In this document: positions 53,424-64,000 of the stretch, one piece after another
Layout of the letters: each line of letters begins with the position of its first letter
Numbering within the stretch: position 1 is the first letter of the stretch
NCBI GenBank assembly: GCA_036898135.1
Contig: CM072517.1
Coordinates: 68,374,104 to 68,438,103, forward strand
Source of the DNA: Oncomelania hupensis
Taxonomy: Eukaryota > Mollusca > Gastropoda > Littorinimorpha > Pomatiopsidae
Length of the DNA: 64,000 nucleotides
Direction of reading: 5' to 3'
Notes under the pieces: model-generated
Database searches by the model: none
What the model saw: only the letters and a program-made list of their open reading frames with translations
Told to the model about the DNA's origin: nothing
Position numbers and translations under genes: made by a program

Positions 53424-53720
53424 CAGATTTTGGCGCTAGTAAGCCGCCTTACCAGAGTTAAGAATGATCACGTGAAAATTATAATTATCAAGTACAAATT
53501 GTTATTAGTATGTGATAATTACAATTTTCGGTTTTGGCGCATTTCCAGGCGGATTGCTAGAGCCAAAACTGAAAATTAAACACGATCACGCGAACATAAT
53601 TGTAATTTTTCAATGATAATTGTAATTATCTCTTGATTATGGTAATTGTCCCATGATATTTGTAATTCTCGCCTGAAAATTTTAATTATCAGGTTTTGGT
53701 GCTAGGAGGCCGCCATAAGT
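53424..53720. repeat. Palindrome-rich AT repeat (possible MITE-like unit)
   Basis: Blocks of the type TTTTGGCGCTAGTAAGCCGC recur at about 53430 (plus) and 53694 (plus), and as an inverted version in the middle at about 53550-53575. Between them are several quasi-palindromes of the ATAATTGTAATTAT type. It could be a non-autonomous DNA transposon or a short satellite. Confidence 0.5.
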
Positions 53721-53759
53721 ATGAGCCACGCCGTGTGCACAGATAGTGGTGGTGGGTGG

Positions 53760-54590
53760 ACCATCGAGTCGATGATGTCATTTTAGTTGTGCTGATGTCT
53801 GTCGTGGGCCCGGATGTAGCTGACAGGTCCAGCTCTTGAGACACACATTCAGGGGCAAAGTCAGCACTGGACGGATGCAGTTGCTTGAGCAGAGATGGAG
53901 GTCTTCTGCGTTCCCGAGCACTGCTGATTCACTCCCGTCATTTGTCTTCACAGGAGGCAAAGAGCCTCTTTTAGTCAGGGCACGCCAGCGTAGCCTATCT
54001 CCAGCCCGCACCTCCAGTTCCTTCGAAGGAACATCACTGCGTTGGGGAATGTCTTTGATGCTGTCTTTGTACCTCTTCTTTGGCCGACCTGTTTTCCTTT
54101 GACCTTGTGAGATTTCTTTAGTGCACGTGAATTGGGGTGTCGGATAGCGCAGTTGGTTGGAGCACTCGCTACTGTGTCGCAAGTTAAGCATCGTCCAGTG
54201 CGGTTAGCACTTGGATGGGTGACCGCAAACCGTGAAGCGACAAATAACAACGCCCCCAGTTGACTCAACTGTGACTGAGTACCTACTCTCTTAAGGGTGG
54301 GGAAAGTAAAGCAGCGAGGGAGAGAGATGGGCATCACCCTCATTACGCTGGCCCAAGATAAGTGTGATCTCCAACATCACGCTCCCCTACAAGGCTATGG
54401 GACCACCTTTACCTTTACCTTTTTTACGTGAATTTAGTGTCCAGTCCAGCGGAGTTGGGCCATCACAATTATGGACCCAATGCTGAAAAGATCTGCTTTA
54501 TCCAAGTCTTCCAAGTGTGTACCTCTATCTGGGCAGTTTATCCCCAGGACTCGTGTTAGTGCTGTAGCGTGTAAACGCTTAATATACTTT
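53760..54590 (-). pseudogene. LINE ORF2 C-terminal fragment, split by a 5S-SINE
   Basis: Upstream of the SINE (54435-54590), the minus-strand frame reads KRLHATALTRVLGINCPDRG, THLEDLDKADLF, then MAQLRWTGH. Downstream (53778-54133) it reads KTGRPKKRYKDSIKDI, AGDRLRWRALTKRG and a frame-shifted tail with a CVSRAGPVSYIRAHD-like zinc-finger remnant. These are C-terminal blocks of a LINE endonuclease-RT ORF of a different family from the RTE-like copies here. It is decayed and not functional. Confidence 0.75.
54125..54434 (+). mobile_element. 5S rRNA-derived SINE with tRNA-like leader, copy 3
   Basis: The element (54134-54425) has perfect 9-bp duplications ACGTGAATT at 54125-54133 and 54426-54434. 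The 5S segments are AAGTTAAGCA at 54181-54190 and CGGTTAGCACTTGGATGGGT with GACC at 54201-54224. It is nearly identical to the copy at 31.2 kb, including the (CCTTTA)n tail. Confidence 0.88.
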
Positions 54591-54614
54591 ACCACTGACG
54601 CTGTAGTTTGAAGT

Positions 54615-54850
54615 ATAGACTGTAGTAGCTGTCTTCTTTTAACGAGGCGTGCCGAGCTTGACTCGTTGTTGACTACTGTCTTCTGTTTCAGTACTTTGTT
54701 TCGGGTTTGGTTTTACAAGTAGTATGCTTTACCATGCATGCTTTGGTTGGAGTAGAGACTGTAGCTCTCACTTCCCGGTGTGTTGAGCTTGACTCGTCAT
54801 TGACTAATGTCTTCTTTTTCAGTATTTTGTTTCGGGTTTATTTGTTTTCT
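54615..54850. repeat. Diverged tandem duplication of about 140 bp
   Basis: GACTGTAG, GAGCTTGACTCGT, TTGACTA, TGTCTTCT and TTTGTTTCGGGTTT occur in the same order twice, about 139-141 bp apart. Confidence 0.75.
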
Positions 54851-54987
54851 TTCGGAAATTAATCTGTTCCTTGTGCGATGCTGTTTTGAAAATACTGGTG
54901 GGGTGTGTGGAATGTTAGAAGTAGAAAACAAAACGAGCATTCCCTTGTGACTGATTATGTGTTCATCTAAACTAAGCTGCTGCTGCT

Positions 54988-54989
54988 AT

Positions 54990-55044
<55 letters not shown>

Positions 55045-55104
55045 GACGATGATGACGATAATGCTTTTAAATAATAATTATTATAATAATGCCTTTGATA
55101 TTTA

Positions 55105-55145
<41 letters not shown>

Positions 55146-55152
55146 ATGATGA
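54988..55152. repeat. (GAT)n and (CTG)n microsatellites
   Basis: GAT tract at 54990-55055 and CTG tract followed by ATG at 55109-55152. Confidence 0.9.
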
Positions 55153-56031
55153 CTACAAATTCAATGCGATGACAATGTTTTTATTGCTGATATTGATGTT
55201 GACAACGATGATGTTGACAGCGTTGCTTCCACTTTTGCTATCACTGTTTCTGCTGTACCGTAGTCGTTGCTGTTGCTTCTTCTGTTGCTAGCATCCATCA
55301 ATTTGGTCCGGAAACACTTTGTGGTTGCTCGTTTTAAAAGCCAGTTGTGACACTAATCTAGTTGATGTGTTGCTGTCCGATTTTGAAACCTGTACCACTG
55401 TCAACTATACCCCCGGTGATATACGGGTTAAACCGCGTGATGCCGCTTGACGGATGGATGTTTCCACGAGATAGAAACAGAAACGAATTAAGTGACTAGA
55501 CGATATCTGATATCTGTCGGTGTTCCAGAAGGTTCCGTATTCCACTATTACAGACCGTTGTATCACCCCTGCTGTTCCATGGAACTGGACGCGGTAGTGA
55601 AACCACCAAGAGCAAGAGGAGTTTTCTGTGCTGAAAGTGAGCTGATATCGGTGCGTGCTGCACGTGAACAAACCAACCATCAAACGTCACAGGCAGTTTT
55701 CTTAAGGTCCGGATTTTTAGGAAACTGGACGACATTTGAGCTCTTGGTCGTGAGCCTCAGGGATAGCGAGTGGACGGAACCGAATCATGACAGCATCATC
55801 CATTTCCCTCTTGAGAGACTTCCACTTCCAGGGCCAGATAAGGGAGCTCGCACTCAATGCCCCGCCAATAATTATGTTCTTTACAAGGTTTGCTAAAGCC
55901 CTGTAAGGGCACAGTATGTCACATTAGGGATAGAGTCTCCTCTCTGAAAATCCTTAACGGGAAGAGAGGGGACTATAAACTGATACATATCACATTAGGG
56001 CAACAAGCGCAGCGCAGAGAATTAGTGCAAT
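55153..56031. other. Unique-looking stretch with an unassigned 134-codon frame
   Basis: A plus-strand frame at 55492-55896 and overlapping minus-strand frames are open, but I recognise no domain, and base composition does not single out one strand. I do not call a gene. Confidence 0.35.
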
Positions 56032-56095
56032 GGAAAATAAAATACAATACAATACAAGATTATTGCTTTAGGTCCAGCGGGGAAAATAAAATACA
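56032..56095 (-). mobile_element. Minimal insertion of the I-type LINE 3' end
   Basis: About 35 bp (56046-56080) equal the extreme 3' end of the I-type LINE (CCGCTGGACCTAAAGCAATA, ATCTTG, TATTG tail on the minus strand; compare 32208-32240). It is flanked by GGAAAATAAAATAC at 56032-56045 and 56081-56094. This is target-primed insertion with extreme 5' truncation. Confidence 0.9.
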
Positions 56096-56339
56096 TTGGA
56101 GAACCTGTTGTGACCACACTGTGCATGCTATGCTAGTATAAAAGATCCCGTCATCACTACCAGCACGTCGGGTCCACAGGATGAAACGCGATGGAAGCGG
56201 TCAGTTCTCGTGCCAGTGACAATGCACCACGCTGACCCTCACTATTCATTAAGGGAAGGCGCGACCTCGGTTGCCTTAAGTAGTCCCACACACGTTTCAA
56301 CGAGATTGCATTGGAAGACTTTCAGTGGGTGTGAAATGG
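56096..56339. other. Non-coding stretch, nothing recognised
   Basis: No feature identified. Confidence 0.35.
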
Positions 56340-56655
56340 GATAGATAAGATAGATAAGGATATCTATATAGCGCTTTTTCCCAACGAGTTCAAAGCGCTG
56401 GCCGATACAGGATCTAACTCAAACCGCCCGAGACGCCCACCCGCAGCCTTTGGGCGCATGGTCTGACGCACGGACAACTGAGCACAATCCTGGGCAGCCA
56501 GGGATGGGGGAGAAGGACCAAGTGCATGCTGGGTGTGTTCTTGTTACCGGCACTCACCCGTCTAGGACATGAGCGTCAGGATCTTTAAAGTCCGTTATGA
56601 TGGAATGTATGCGACACAGACTAGACCTCGGTTTATACTCTCATCCGAAGGGATG
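56340..56655 (-). mobile_element. tRNA-SINE family A, headless copy
   Basis: A minus-strand copy with AAGCGCTATATAGATATCCT at its 3' end and the standard body. Homology stops close to the same GAGTATAAACCGAGG point as in the other headless copies (56639), with a few more bases (TCATCCGAAGG). Confidence 0.8.
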
Positions 56656-57835
56656 ATCAACGTCTGATTGATCAGCGCCTTCAATGATGTGGAAGACTGT
56701 CGAAAGCAACACGCTGGTTTATTTGCGGTTAACTCACACACGTCGTTGATAAAGTTGCTCGTCACCGTTGGTTGTCGTCAAAGCGATGGCACGTGTAAGT
56801 CAGCCCTTTGGGCGTAGACCTAAATGGAATTAATACTAGTCATAGTAGCCCTAATCTTTCACGACAGAATTAGCCGAGCCTGGGCTGCCCCATCACCTGT
56901 GCGCTAGACAATTGGAGGAGGGATTCAGGATTATATTAGACTTCCTCGCGGCTTCCGTACCACGATACCAATTCCCTTTAGCTCTAGACTAGGGCGATCT
57001 GGTGAATCAGTCAGTCGCATCATTAACAGTTCAACCCTTTAAGGGGTCGCAGACATTGGCTTTCATGTTTTCATATCGTGCTTAAGTGGTAGAACTTTGG
57101 CAGAGTACAACGCTCGCTTGGCTTTACTTGGTGACCATGGTTCCAAATCTCTGTAAAGTGACGGGAAAGTATGCTTTTGTTCACAGAAGTTGGCTTTCTG
57201 TAATGACTCTTTATACGGTATTTCCCACTCTCTCCTCCCTCCTCAACCCCATCCGCACACATGTTGTTTACATATAACCGATTAGAACATGAAAAAAAAA
57301 TGTTTTTAGTGGTCGAATTGAGCTACGTGCCCGCACTATATCATCTTTTAATGTTACAACAATACCATTTCCCATACAAGTATACTATGCCACAAACAAA
57401 ATATGCAAACTTCCTTGATATGCCGGCCCTGTGTATAGGGTGTCTTTCTATTGGGACCATGGTCCAGCTTGCTGTGATAAGTGCGTACCCCTCTTTGACC
57501 ACACAATATGATTATGGGTATCAGTATGGTCAACCAGACGACGCTGACCACAACCAATTAACCCACGCCAACCTGACACTTCTTTTCAGCCTGACCTTTC
57601 GCCCCTGACCTTTTGACTGAGGTCACTCGCCGAATCGGCTTCGCCGATTGGCTTGCAGCCACGCGGCACGTGCGAAACGTCTCGTCACTGTCAGCATGCT
57701 TGCGGACAAAGCAGTGCAGTGTTTTTGAAAGGTTTTGACGGAGCTTTTAGGATGGACGGGGTGTGTGTTTGAGTGTGCGTTGATGGTAGCAGAGTAATAA
57801 CTAACACTGTGATACGACTTCCAACCATCTTCTTG
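56656..57835. other. Unique-looking non-coding stretch
   Basis: No domain in the 115-codon plus-strand frame at 57261. A short imperfect hairpin lies at 57633-57656 (GCCGAATCGGC with GCCGATTGGC). Not called. Confidence 0.4.
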
Positions 57836-58080
57836 GATTACTTCTTCGGATAAGAGCATATGCCGAGGTCTGGTCCCGTGCAAGCACGCATTCCATCCTT
57901 CGTACTTTAAAGATACTCAAGCTCATTGTGTTCAGTTGTCCGTGGCGTCAGAAGACGGGCCTTGAGGCAGCAAGTGAGCGCTTCGATCAGCTTGAGCTAG
58001 ACTTTGTATTTGCCAGCGCCTTGAGCTAGACTTTGTATCTGCCAGCGCCTTGAACCGGTCTTGGGCTGGACAAGCGTAAA
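57836..58080 (+). mobile_element. Diverged tRNA-SINE family A fragment
   Basis: CTTCGGATAAGAGCATATGC, GCATTCCATCCTTCGTACTTTAA and AGACTTTGTATCTGCCAGCG follow the SINE body order. The TTTGTATxTGCCAGCGCCTT unit is duplicated in tandem near 57999-58053. Confidence 0.6.
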
Positions 58081-58643
58081 AATGGGCTAAAAAAAAAAAA
58101 GAGAACGTTTGCAAACAATATGTATTGCCTGGAGTAGTTTAGTGTGTTCGTAAATCGGGACGTACTAATGGAAACCGCAATGAAAGGAATGGCTAGCACT
58201 GTAGCTTGGGGATTATATTGAGAAGGCTGCGAAGCACTTTAGCTTATTAACCCGTCAACGCCGTCACACTAACAAGAAGTGATAGAGCAAAGAAGACGAT
58301 CACAAGCCAAGGCCCAAGATTGATTAGACCCTGTCATTTTTTTTCTTCGTTTGATCATCCCACACACTTTGTTGGACTCGAACCTCTGCCAGTCGTCACG
58401 CGGAGGGAGGTCAATTACCCGCAAGCGACCGCTATCTGCGCAGTCAATCAGCGCGGGTCTTTTGGACACACCTCCTCTCTGCGCTGTTCTAGACTTTAGG
58501 TCCTCTACAGTTACATCCAGACTAAAATGTATCCCTTTGGTCTTCAAGGGTACGTGGGTTGTTTCATGAAAGTCCTGGAAAGTAACAAGACATTGAAAAT
58601 GTTCCCTTGTGGAAGATATTCCCATCGGTAAGATATTCCCAGG
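58081..58643. other. Non-coding stretch
   Basis: AAGATATTCCC occurs twice about 20 bp apart just before the SINE. Nothing else recognised. Confidence 0.4.
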
Positions 58644-59059
58644 GAGGCACTGTGGTCTAATGGTAGTGCTTCGGCTTGCGGATCTGAAGGTCCCGGGTTC
58701 GAGCCCTGGCCGGGCCATTGTGTTGTGTCCCTGGGAAAGACACTTTACTCCTGTTTTCCTACTCCTCCGGATGAGAGTATAAACCGAGGTCTAGTCTGTG
58801 TGTCGCATACATTCCATCATAACGGACTTTAAAGATCCTGACGCTCATGTCCTAGACGGGTGAGTGCCGGTAAAAAGAACACACCCAGCATGCAGTTGGT
58901 CCTTCTCCCCCATCCCTGGCTGCCCAGTATTGTGCTTAGTTGTCCGGGCGTCAGACCATGCGCCCAAAGGCTGCGGGTGGGCGTCTCGGGCAGTTTGAGT
59001 TAGATTCTGTATCGGCCAGCGCCTTGATCCTTAGGCTAAGGCGCCTTACAAATGACGAA

Positions 59060-59062
<3 letters not shown>
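58644..59062 (+). mobile_element. tRNA-SINE family A, full-length with (ATT)n tail
   Basis: The head has an A box (GTGGTCTAATGGTAGTGC) and a B box (GGTTCGAGCCC near 58697-58707). It is followed by the full body and a 3' end GGCGCCTTACAAATGACGAAC running into (ATT)n. The head resembles a tRNA, but the acceptor arm does not pair well and the body follows directly, so it is not called as a tRNA gene. Confidence 0.88.

Positions 59063-59134
<72 letters not shown>
59063..59134. repeat. (ATT)n tail and microsatellite
   Basis: About 24 ATT units directly after the SINE, apparently expanded from its tail. Confidence 0.92.
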
Positions 59135-59169
59135 CGAAAATGACAGGATCCCATTGCCTTGCGCTTCAA

Positions 59170-59495
59170 CGGTAGGTAAGCGTTGTGGCCGAGTGGTCTA
59201 AGGCGGGACTAACTTGCCTTGTCCACAGGCTAGAAACCAATGGTGCCTGACAGCTGTGGGATCGATCCAGCCTCTAGGCGTTATGTTTCTCTGAATATTA
59301 TTTACTTTGACTCGGGCAACGTCTCGGGGGTTTTCTCCCGGTACTCCTGTTTGCTCCCCCAGCAAAATTTCTAAAAACAAACCACACAACTATAGGTAGT
59401 TTGGGTTTAGGCGCGCCACAGGTTTCGACTACGCCTTCCCAAGGGAGGTGGCCCAGAATTTCCCGATAAAAAGAGACAATAGAGTGTCCTCCCAA
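59170..59495 (+). mobile_element. tRNA-derived SINE (class II tRNA head), copy 2
   Basis: The head GTTGTGGCCGAGTGGTCTAA through GGGATCGATCCAGCC is of Leu/Ser tRNA type with a long variable region. The body (CTCCTGTTTGCTCCCCCAGC; GTGGCCCAGAATTTCCCGAT) matches the copy at 3429-3836. Confidence 0.75.
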
Positions 59496-59909
59496 AAAAA
59501 AATAAATAGAAACATCAAGAACGAAAGAATGAGAGGTAGCTTTTGGTTTCAACCCACTAAAACTACATTGAGCTATCCGTCGAATTCTCCATTAGAAATA
59601 GAACCCCGTTCAGTTGCGTGTTTGGACCCTTTAATGATTTACTATAAGAAAAAAAGCATTGCGAACTAACTATGAAGAAGACAAGTCGAAAGGTTGATGG
59701 AGATACAGCACAGCAAAATATACGATTGTCTATATACACCTGTTTCGCTACCACGCTTCGCCAGGATATCAATTCCAAAGTCACAAACTATAGTTACCAA
59801 TCTTCCTCTTGCTGATCATACTTTACCCTAGGTTGCCTGAAGCCATTAGTGCTGGGAGCGGCAGGACGACGAGAAAAAAAAAGGAGGGGGGGGGGGAAGA
59901 GGGGAGATG
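59496..59909. other. Non-coding stretch
   Basis: Ends in a G-rich run (59885-59905). Nothing recognised. Confidence 0.4.
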
Positions 59910-59968
59910 TTCTCATATAGCGCACTTACAAACTTAGAACTTCTCAAGGCGCTGGCCACTAATATCCA
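59910..59968 (-). mobile_element. tRNA-SINE 3' end fragment
   Basis: Minus strand: GGCCAGCGCCTTGAGAAGTT, then GTGCGCTATATGAGAAC. This is only the last about 55 bp of the family, next to a GA tract. Confidence 0.6.
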
Positions 59969-59972
59969 GCAT

Positions 59973-59976
<4 letters not shown>

Positions 59977-60070
<94 letters not shown>
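59977..60070. repeat. (GA)n-(GACA)n microsatellite
   Basis: GA tract followed by about eight GACA units. Confidence 0.93.
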
Positions 60071-61413
60071 AACAGAGAGCAAAAGATAGAGAGAGACGGA
60101 GAGAAAGATAAATGTACAAACACACAGATGCACCTATATCCACACTTAAGCACACGCGCGCGCTCTTTCACACACGCACGCACACAGACCCGCAAACACA
60201 CACTCATTGGCAAACCCAAGACACATACAGTCGCAGACTCTCGCACAAACACTGGTACAACCACACACCGACTACTACTACTCACTCACAGTTTGTATGC
60301 CATATGAATAACCAGCAACCACTGCTACGGTTCTTAATGCATCGTAAATCAGTCATTTTCGTCCTTTCCTTCCTCCCTTCCTTCCTTCCTTCCGTATTCC
60401 AGGAGTTTGATGAAAACTTTTACCTGTGTGTACTGAATGGCAGGGACTTAATCTCCAAACCATAAACACGCCCTTTTGATAATAAGAGATCCCTTAGTCC
60501 TCCCTCTGACCTTAAGGTCGCTACAATAAGACCCCCAGTATTAACGGGCTGACAGGGAGGCTTTATTTACGGCTGTGAACATGAGCAACGTATTAAATGG
60601 ATCTAACGTTTAAGTCAAACATTTCAGTTACACGTTAACGGGTAATAAGGAAGGATTATTTGAATGCTTTCGATATTGACCACTGTCTAAATAATATTCA
60701 GCCATTAAACTAAATCAGTATTTTTCTAGAAAATATGAATCGTTTTTGATTACATTTTACCTCAACACCGACAACATGTTAAATTGTGTCCAACTGCTAA
60801 AATACAAAAGAGAGTTATTTATATACACAATAGGGATTGTTTGAATCTTGCCTATTTTAAAAAAAATGAAAAAATAACACTTGATACTTCACAGTACACA
60901 AGATTTACACGTAAAGACAAAACTTTTGCGACTTGAAGCTGGGAAAGAAAGCTCACGCGTTGCATGCTAGGTAGTCGCTGCGCAAGCTCAAGATTATTCC
61001 CGGAAGAGCATCGCTTTGTGTTGTAATATTGTATCATTTGTTTCCTGTGCAGGCTTAAATGTAAAGGATTTACTATTCAGGATATACTTATTGTCCCTAT
61101 ACATTACAAGGAAATTTAGTACCCCAACATCGCAGATGTCACAGCGAGTGTTACCTCACCGGGAAATAAAATTAAGCCATAAAATAACCTGACAAAAATG
61201 CGGTTTTTGACATAAAACGATAACTGCATTCGTTTATGTGACTATTGATAGTATAAAGGTTTGTTATTAAAAAATAGCACCTTCCCGAATGTGTGCATAG
61301 TAGACACAGTCTATCTCTGCAGAAGCATCGTTGTCGCCGTCATCATCAACATCGCCTCCACTACAACGACCACCCTTCCCCACCTCTTCCTTCTCCTCTT
61401 CCTCCTCTTTCCT

Positions 61414-61414
<1 letters not shown>
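60071..61414. other. Non-coding stretch, CA-rich at left
   Basis: A CA-rich part (60116-60215), a TTCC run (60366-60390) and AT-rich remainder. No gene recognised. Confidence 0.4.

Positions 61415-61483
<69 letters not shown>
61415..61483. repeat. (ATC)n microsatellite
   Basis: About 22 ATC units. Confidence 0.93.
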
Positions 61484-61484
<1 letters not shown>

Positions 61485-63209
61485 GTCTTCTCGTTGTGGT
61501 GTTTCTGAAATCATTATTGAGTAAAAAGTAATAATTATATTCCGGTCCGCCTACATTATTTCCTCAGGAACAAAGTGAACAGTAATTCATGAACGAGCGT
61601 TGCTATAATGATATCGATTCCGCACCGATTTCTTTTTCCATTTTCTCATTAGATGCTGTGTGGCCCGCCTCTTAATGCGGTGGTCGATAGATAGAGCTCT
61701 TCCGTGTAACATGACATTGCTAACACGATGGGGAGACCAACGGATTCCAATCCTCCGTTCTTTCGGTCTCTCTGTCTGTATATCTGTCTGTCTCTCTCCC
61801 CCCCCTCTCCCACTATCTTTCCCCCTCCCTCTTGCGCTCACTCTCTCTCTCTTTCTGTCTGTCTGTCTCTCCCTCTCTCTCTAATCTTCTCAATTCCTGA
61901 TACAGAATCGATGTCAATCTTCATGTCTGTCAATTTTAGCCACACCTCAAGTCATACACTCATTCCAATGCACAATTTACGTTTCCTATTACAATCGCGA
62001 CAGTTCCCGTCATCAACTTTCTGCCGCATCTGATTAAATCTTCTTTCCAAACCATCTTTTACTGCCCAAGCTTCCTTTTTGTCCATTATCATTCCAGCTT
62101 CGTGTGTGCTCTGTCCTACAGTCCTTATTGAAATCAGTGTGGGTTATTTTCTACTTCACAATAGCCTCCAAGGTAATTATTTTCTAGTCTAAACGATTTC
62201 TGTTTCTTTCTTTGAACCTCTAACTACTCTCGGCACTTCCAGTCTTTATCACCGTCCACCGGTATTTTAATGTGTGTGTTTTCTGAGGTAAATTGACTGC
62301 CTTTGTTCCTTTATTAAGTTAAGGTTCTTTCACTCAAGTAATTACAGACTTTGTTAGGGGGTGGGGGCTGGGTGAGTAGGGAAAGAATATTGGTTAAGGG
62401 GGAAGGCAGGGAGGGTGGAAGGGGGTTTACGTTCATTTAAGCTGACGTTCGGTCCTGTTTCTGAGCCGTCTTTCTATGGTGTTACACCTAATCTTAGCCC
62501 TGTGTTCATGCTCATCATGATTATGTGGGTGGATGTGTGTGTTGGAAATATTTAAAATGCGTTTAACAAATGTTCCTGAACTCATTCTATACTCTTCTAA
62601 TGCCTTTTATTTGACACATCAGTCCGTTTTTCCAATCTTCACTTTTTTTCCTAGATCTCGTTCCACTTCCGGAGTGCTGCTACTTCCTGTCCATCGTTGC
62701 TGACCTTCACCTTGGCCTCTACCTGACGCGCTGGAATTGTCACTTTCTGTAGGGAAAGGTTCCCCGCAGGGCTTTATGACGTTGGTCATTAGTAGACTGT
62801 GGATGGAGGTCGCACTTCCCCCACCCTCGTCGTCTGCTATTGATCCGTCTGCTGCAGCATTCAGCCAGGATAAAATATATTTACAAAAAATGTAATCCCG
62901 TGGTGAAATTGGCAGGGAGTAAAATATGGATGAAGACGAAATTTTGTATATATTGTTTAGATTGACTAGAAACTAAATAATAGCATCGAAAAGAAGACGA
63001 AAATATGTCACGTAATCGACATTAGACACCGAAAATCATTTCACTGCTCATGTATTGTGTCTGCTGTTTACGTTCTCGAATGTTCGCTTGGAATTGGAGT
63101 CGGGTGCGTCTGGGGTAGCTAGTGCCAAAGGAGTGAGAGTCAAAAGATTACGACTATGGACTCGCAAGACAAACATGTATGTAATTGTCTGCTTGTTTGT
63201 CTGCCGCTT

Positions 63210-63211
<2 letters not shown>
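61484..63211. other. Unique-looking non-coding stretch
   Basis: TC-rich around 61770-61885. No frame longer than about 100 codons outside low complexity, and no element motifs. Confidence 0.4.

Positions 63212-63283
<72 letters not shown>
63212..63283. repeat. (TC)n microsatellite
   Basis: About 35 TC units. Confidence 0.95.
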
Positions 63284-63285
<2 letters not shown>

Positions 63286-63705
63286 CCTCAATCTCTCGCA
63301 AATCCAGAGGAACTTCTCTTCGGACAATACAACAAAAAAAATAATGGTTTTCCTGTAACCTTTTGGTCAAGGGAGTAGGGGGAAGGAGAAATACCTCCTT
63401 CTTCTCAGGGCCAGCTTCATGAAGGTGGAGCCTTTTCCTCCATTGTTTTATTTTTCTCAAGCGGCACTAGCTAGCGGGTTCGCCCTTCGAATTCTCATTT
63501 ACAAATTGCCAGTCCATGAAGGTCAGTTAATGCTGTAGTCGCGTCTGCGATCGATCCGGCTACAACGGTATTATGATTGTACAGTCCGGTGATTCTAGTA
63601 TGAACAATGAACGGTGTGTCGTGAAAGAGCGAGAGAGGCTTTCTACTGCTTGCGATAGTAGCGACGTGATGGTAATGCGATCCTATTGAGATCTCAGACA
63701 AAAGA
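63284..63705. other. Non-coding stretch
   Basis: Nothing recognised. Confidence 0.4.
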
Positions 63706-63755
63706 TAAAGAGGGAGGAAGAGAGGGAGGGAGGGAGGAGATGAGAGGAGGGAAAG

Positions 63756-63832
<77 letters not shown>

Positions 63833-63924
63833 CACGCTCAAAAGGCACACCCAGACACAGACTGACACACACAGACGCACACACCTACACCCACACCCAC
63901 ACGCACACACACACACACACACAA
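63706..63924. repeat. (GA)n and (CA)n microsatellites
   Basis: A GGGA-rich run, then a GA tract (63763-63832), then a CA-rich run ending in a perfect CA tract at 63902-63922. Confidence 0.93.
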
Positions 63925-64000
63925 TATTTCGTGTGTTTTCGGGCTTGCTTAAAACAAAAGACTTTACTTTTGTTCAAGGATACAAATCACAACAACAACA

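Noticed and set aside
55492..55896. 134-codon host gene candidate
   Set aside because: No recognisable domain, overlapping open frames on the other strand, and no splice or promoter evidence.
58269..58718. Protein beginning MARPGLEPGTFRS (and a similar one at 24122-24346)
   Set aside because: This is the reverse translation of the tRNA-SINE B-box region, a common artefact in automated annotation.
58644..58718. Functional tRNA gene
   Set aside because: A and B boxes are present, but the acceptor arm pairs poorly and a SINE body follows directly. A sibling copy occurs at 24.2 kb.

Overview
This window looks like intergenic DNA from an animal, most likely a marine mollusc (probably a gastropod; inferred). 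The support is the mixture of Ty3/Gypsy elements with integrase ahead of reverse transcriptase, an RNase H-bearing I-type LINE, RTE-like and L2/CR1-like LINEs, tRNA- and 5S-derived SINEs, and very long di- and trinucleotide microsatellites. I see no rRNA gene, CRISPR array or bacterial operon. No complete host gene is convincing. The only host-gene candidate is one possible signal-peptide first exon (564-627).

Layout. 1-9.4 kb: a degenerate repeat, the candidate exon, a Tc1-like transposase relic, SINE copies, microsatellites, and a 5'-truncated RTE-like LINE (6209-8163) whose reverse transcriptase is still open for 638 codons. 9.4-10.4 kb: a 33-bp minisatellite of about 30 units. 10.5-15.6 kb: small LINE/SINE pieces, a 5S-derived SINE and microsatellites. 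15.6-24.0 kb: a complete Ty3/Gypsy element on the minus strand with two 1637-bp LTRs that look identical. 24.1-31.5 kb: SINEs, RTE fragments, an L2-like fragment inserted in an RTE fragment, a duplicated RTE-plus-flank segment, and a 5S-derived SINE. 32.2-38.4 kb: a full-length I/Nimb-like LINE (minus strand) with two ORFs and an 11-bp target duplication. 39.8-46.9 kb: a nest in which an RTE fragment sits in an (ATT)n tract and a second Ty3/Gypsy element sits inside that RTE fragment. 47-52.3 kb: an L2-like fragment carrying a solo LTR, an RNase H LINE fragment carrying a different solo LTR, and a 168-bp LTR-like insertion. 53.4-64 kb: a palindrome-rich AT repeat, a LINE fragment split by a 5S-derived SINE, a LINE insertion of only about 35 bp, several tRNA-SINEs and microsatellites.

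How the parts relate. The two Ty3/Gypsy elements share the protease-integrase-RT-RNase H order known from the Gmr1 group, but differ in LTRs, primer-binding site and protein sequence. The tRNA-SINEs end in a GCGCTATATA-like motif that also occurs at the 3' ends of the L2-like fragments, so L2 machinery may have mobilised them (inference). Target-site duplications read directly from the sequence fix at least eleven insertions and several relative ages. The most unusual items are the two Gmr1-type elements, the tRNA/5S chimeric SINE family, the possible LINE 3' transduction, and the RNase H LINE with a duplicated C-terminal segment. I found no new molecular system beyond mobile elements.
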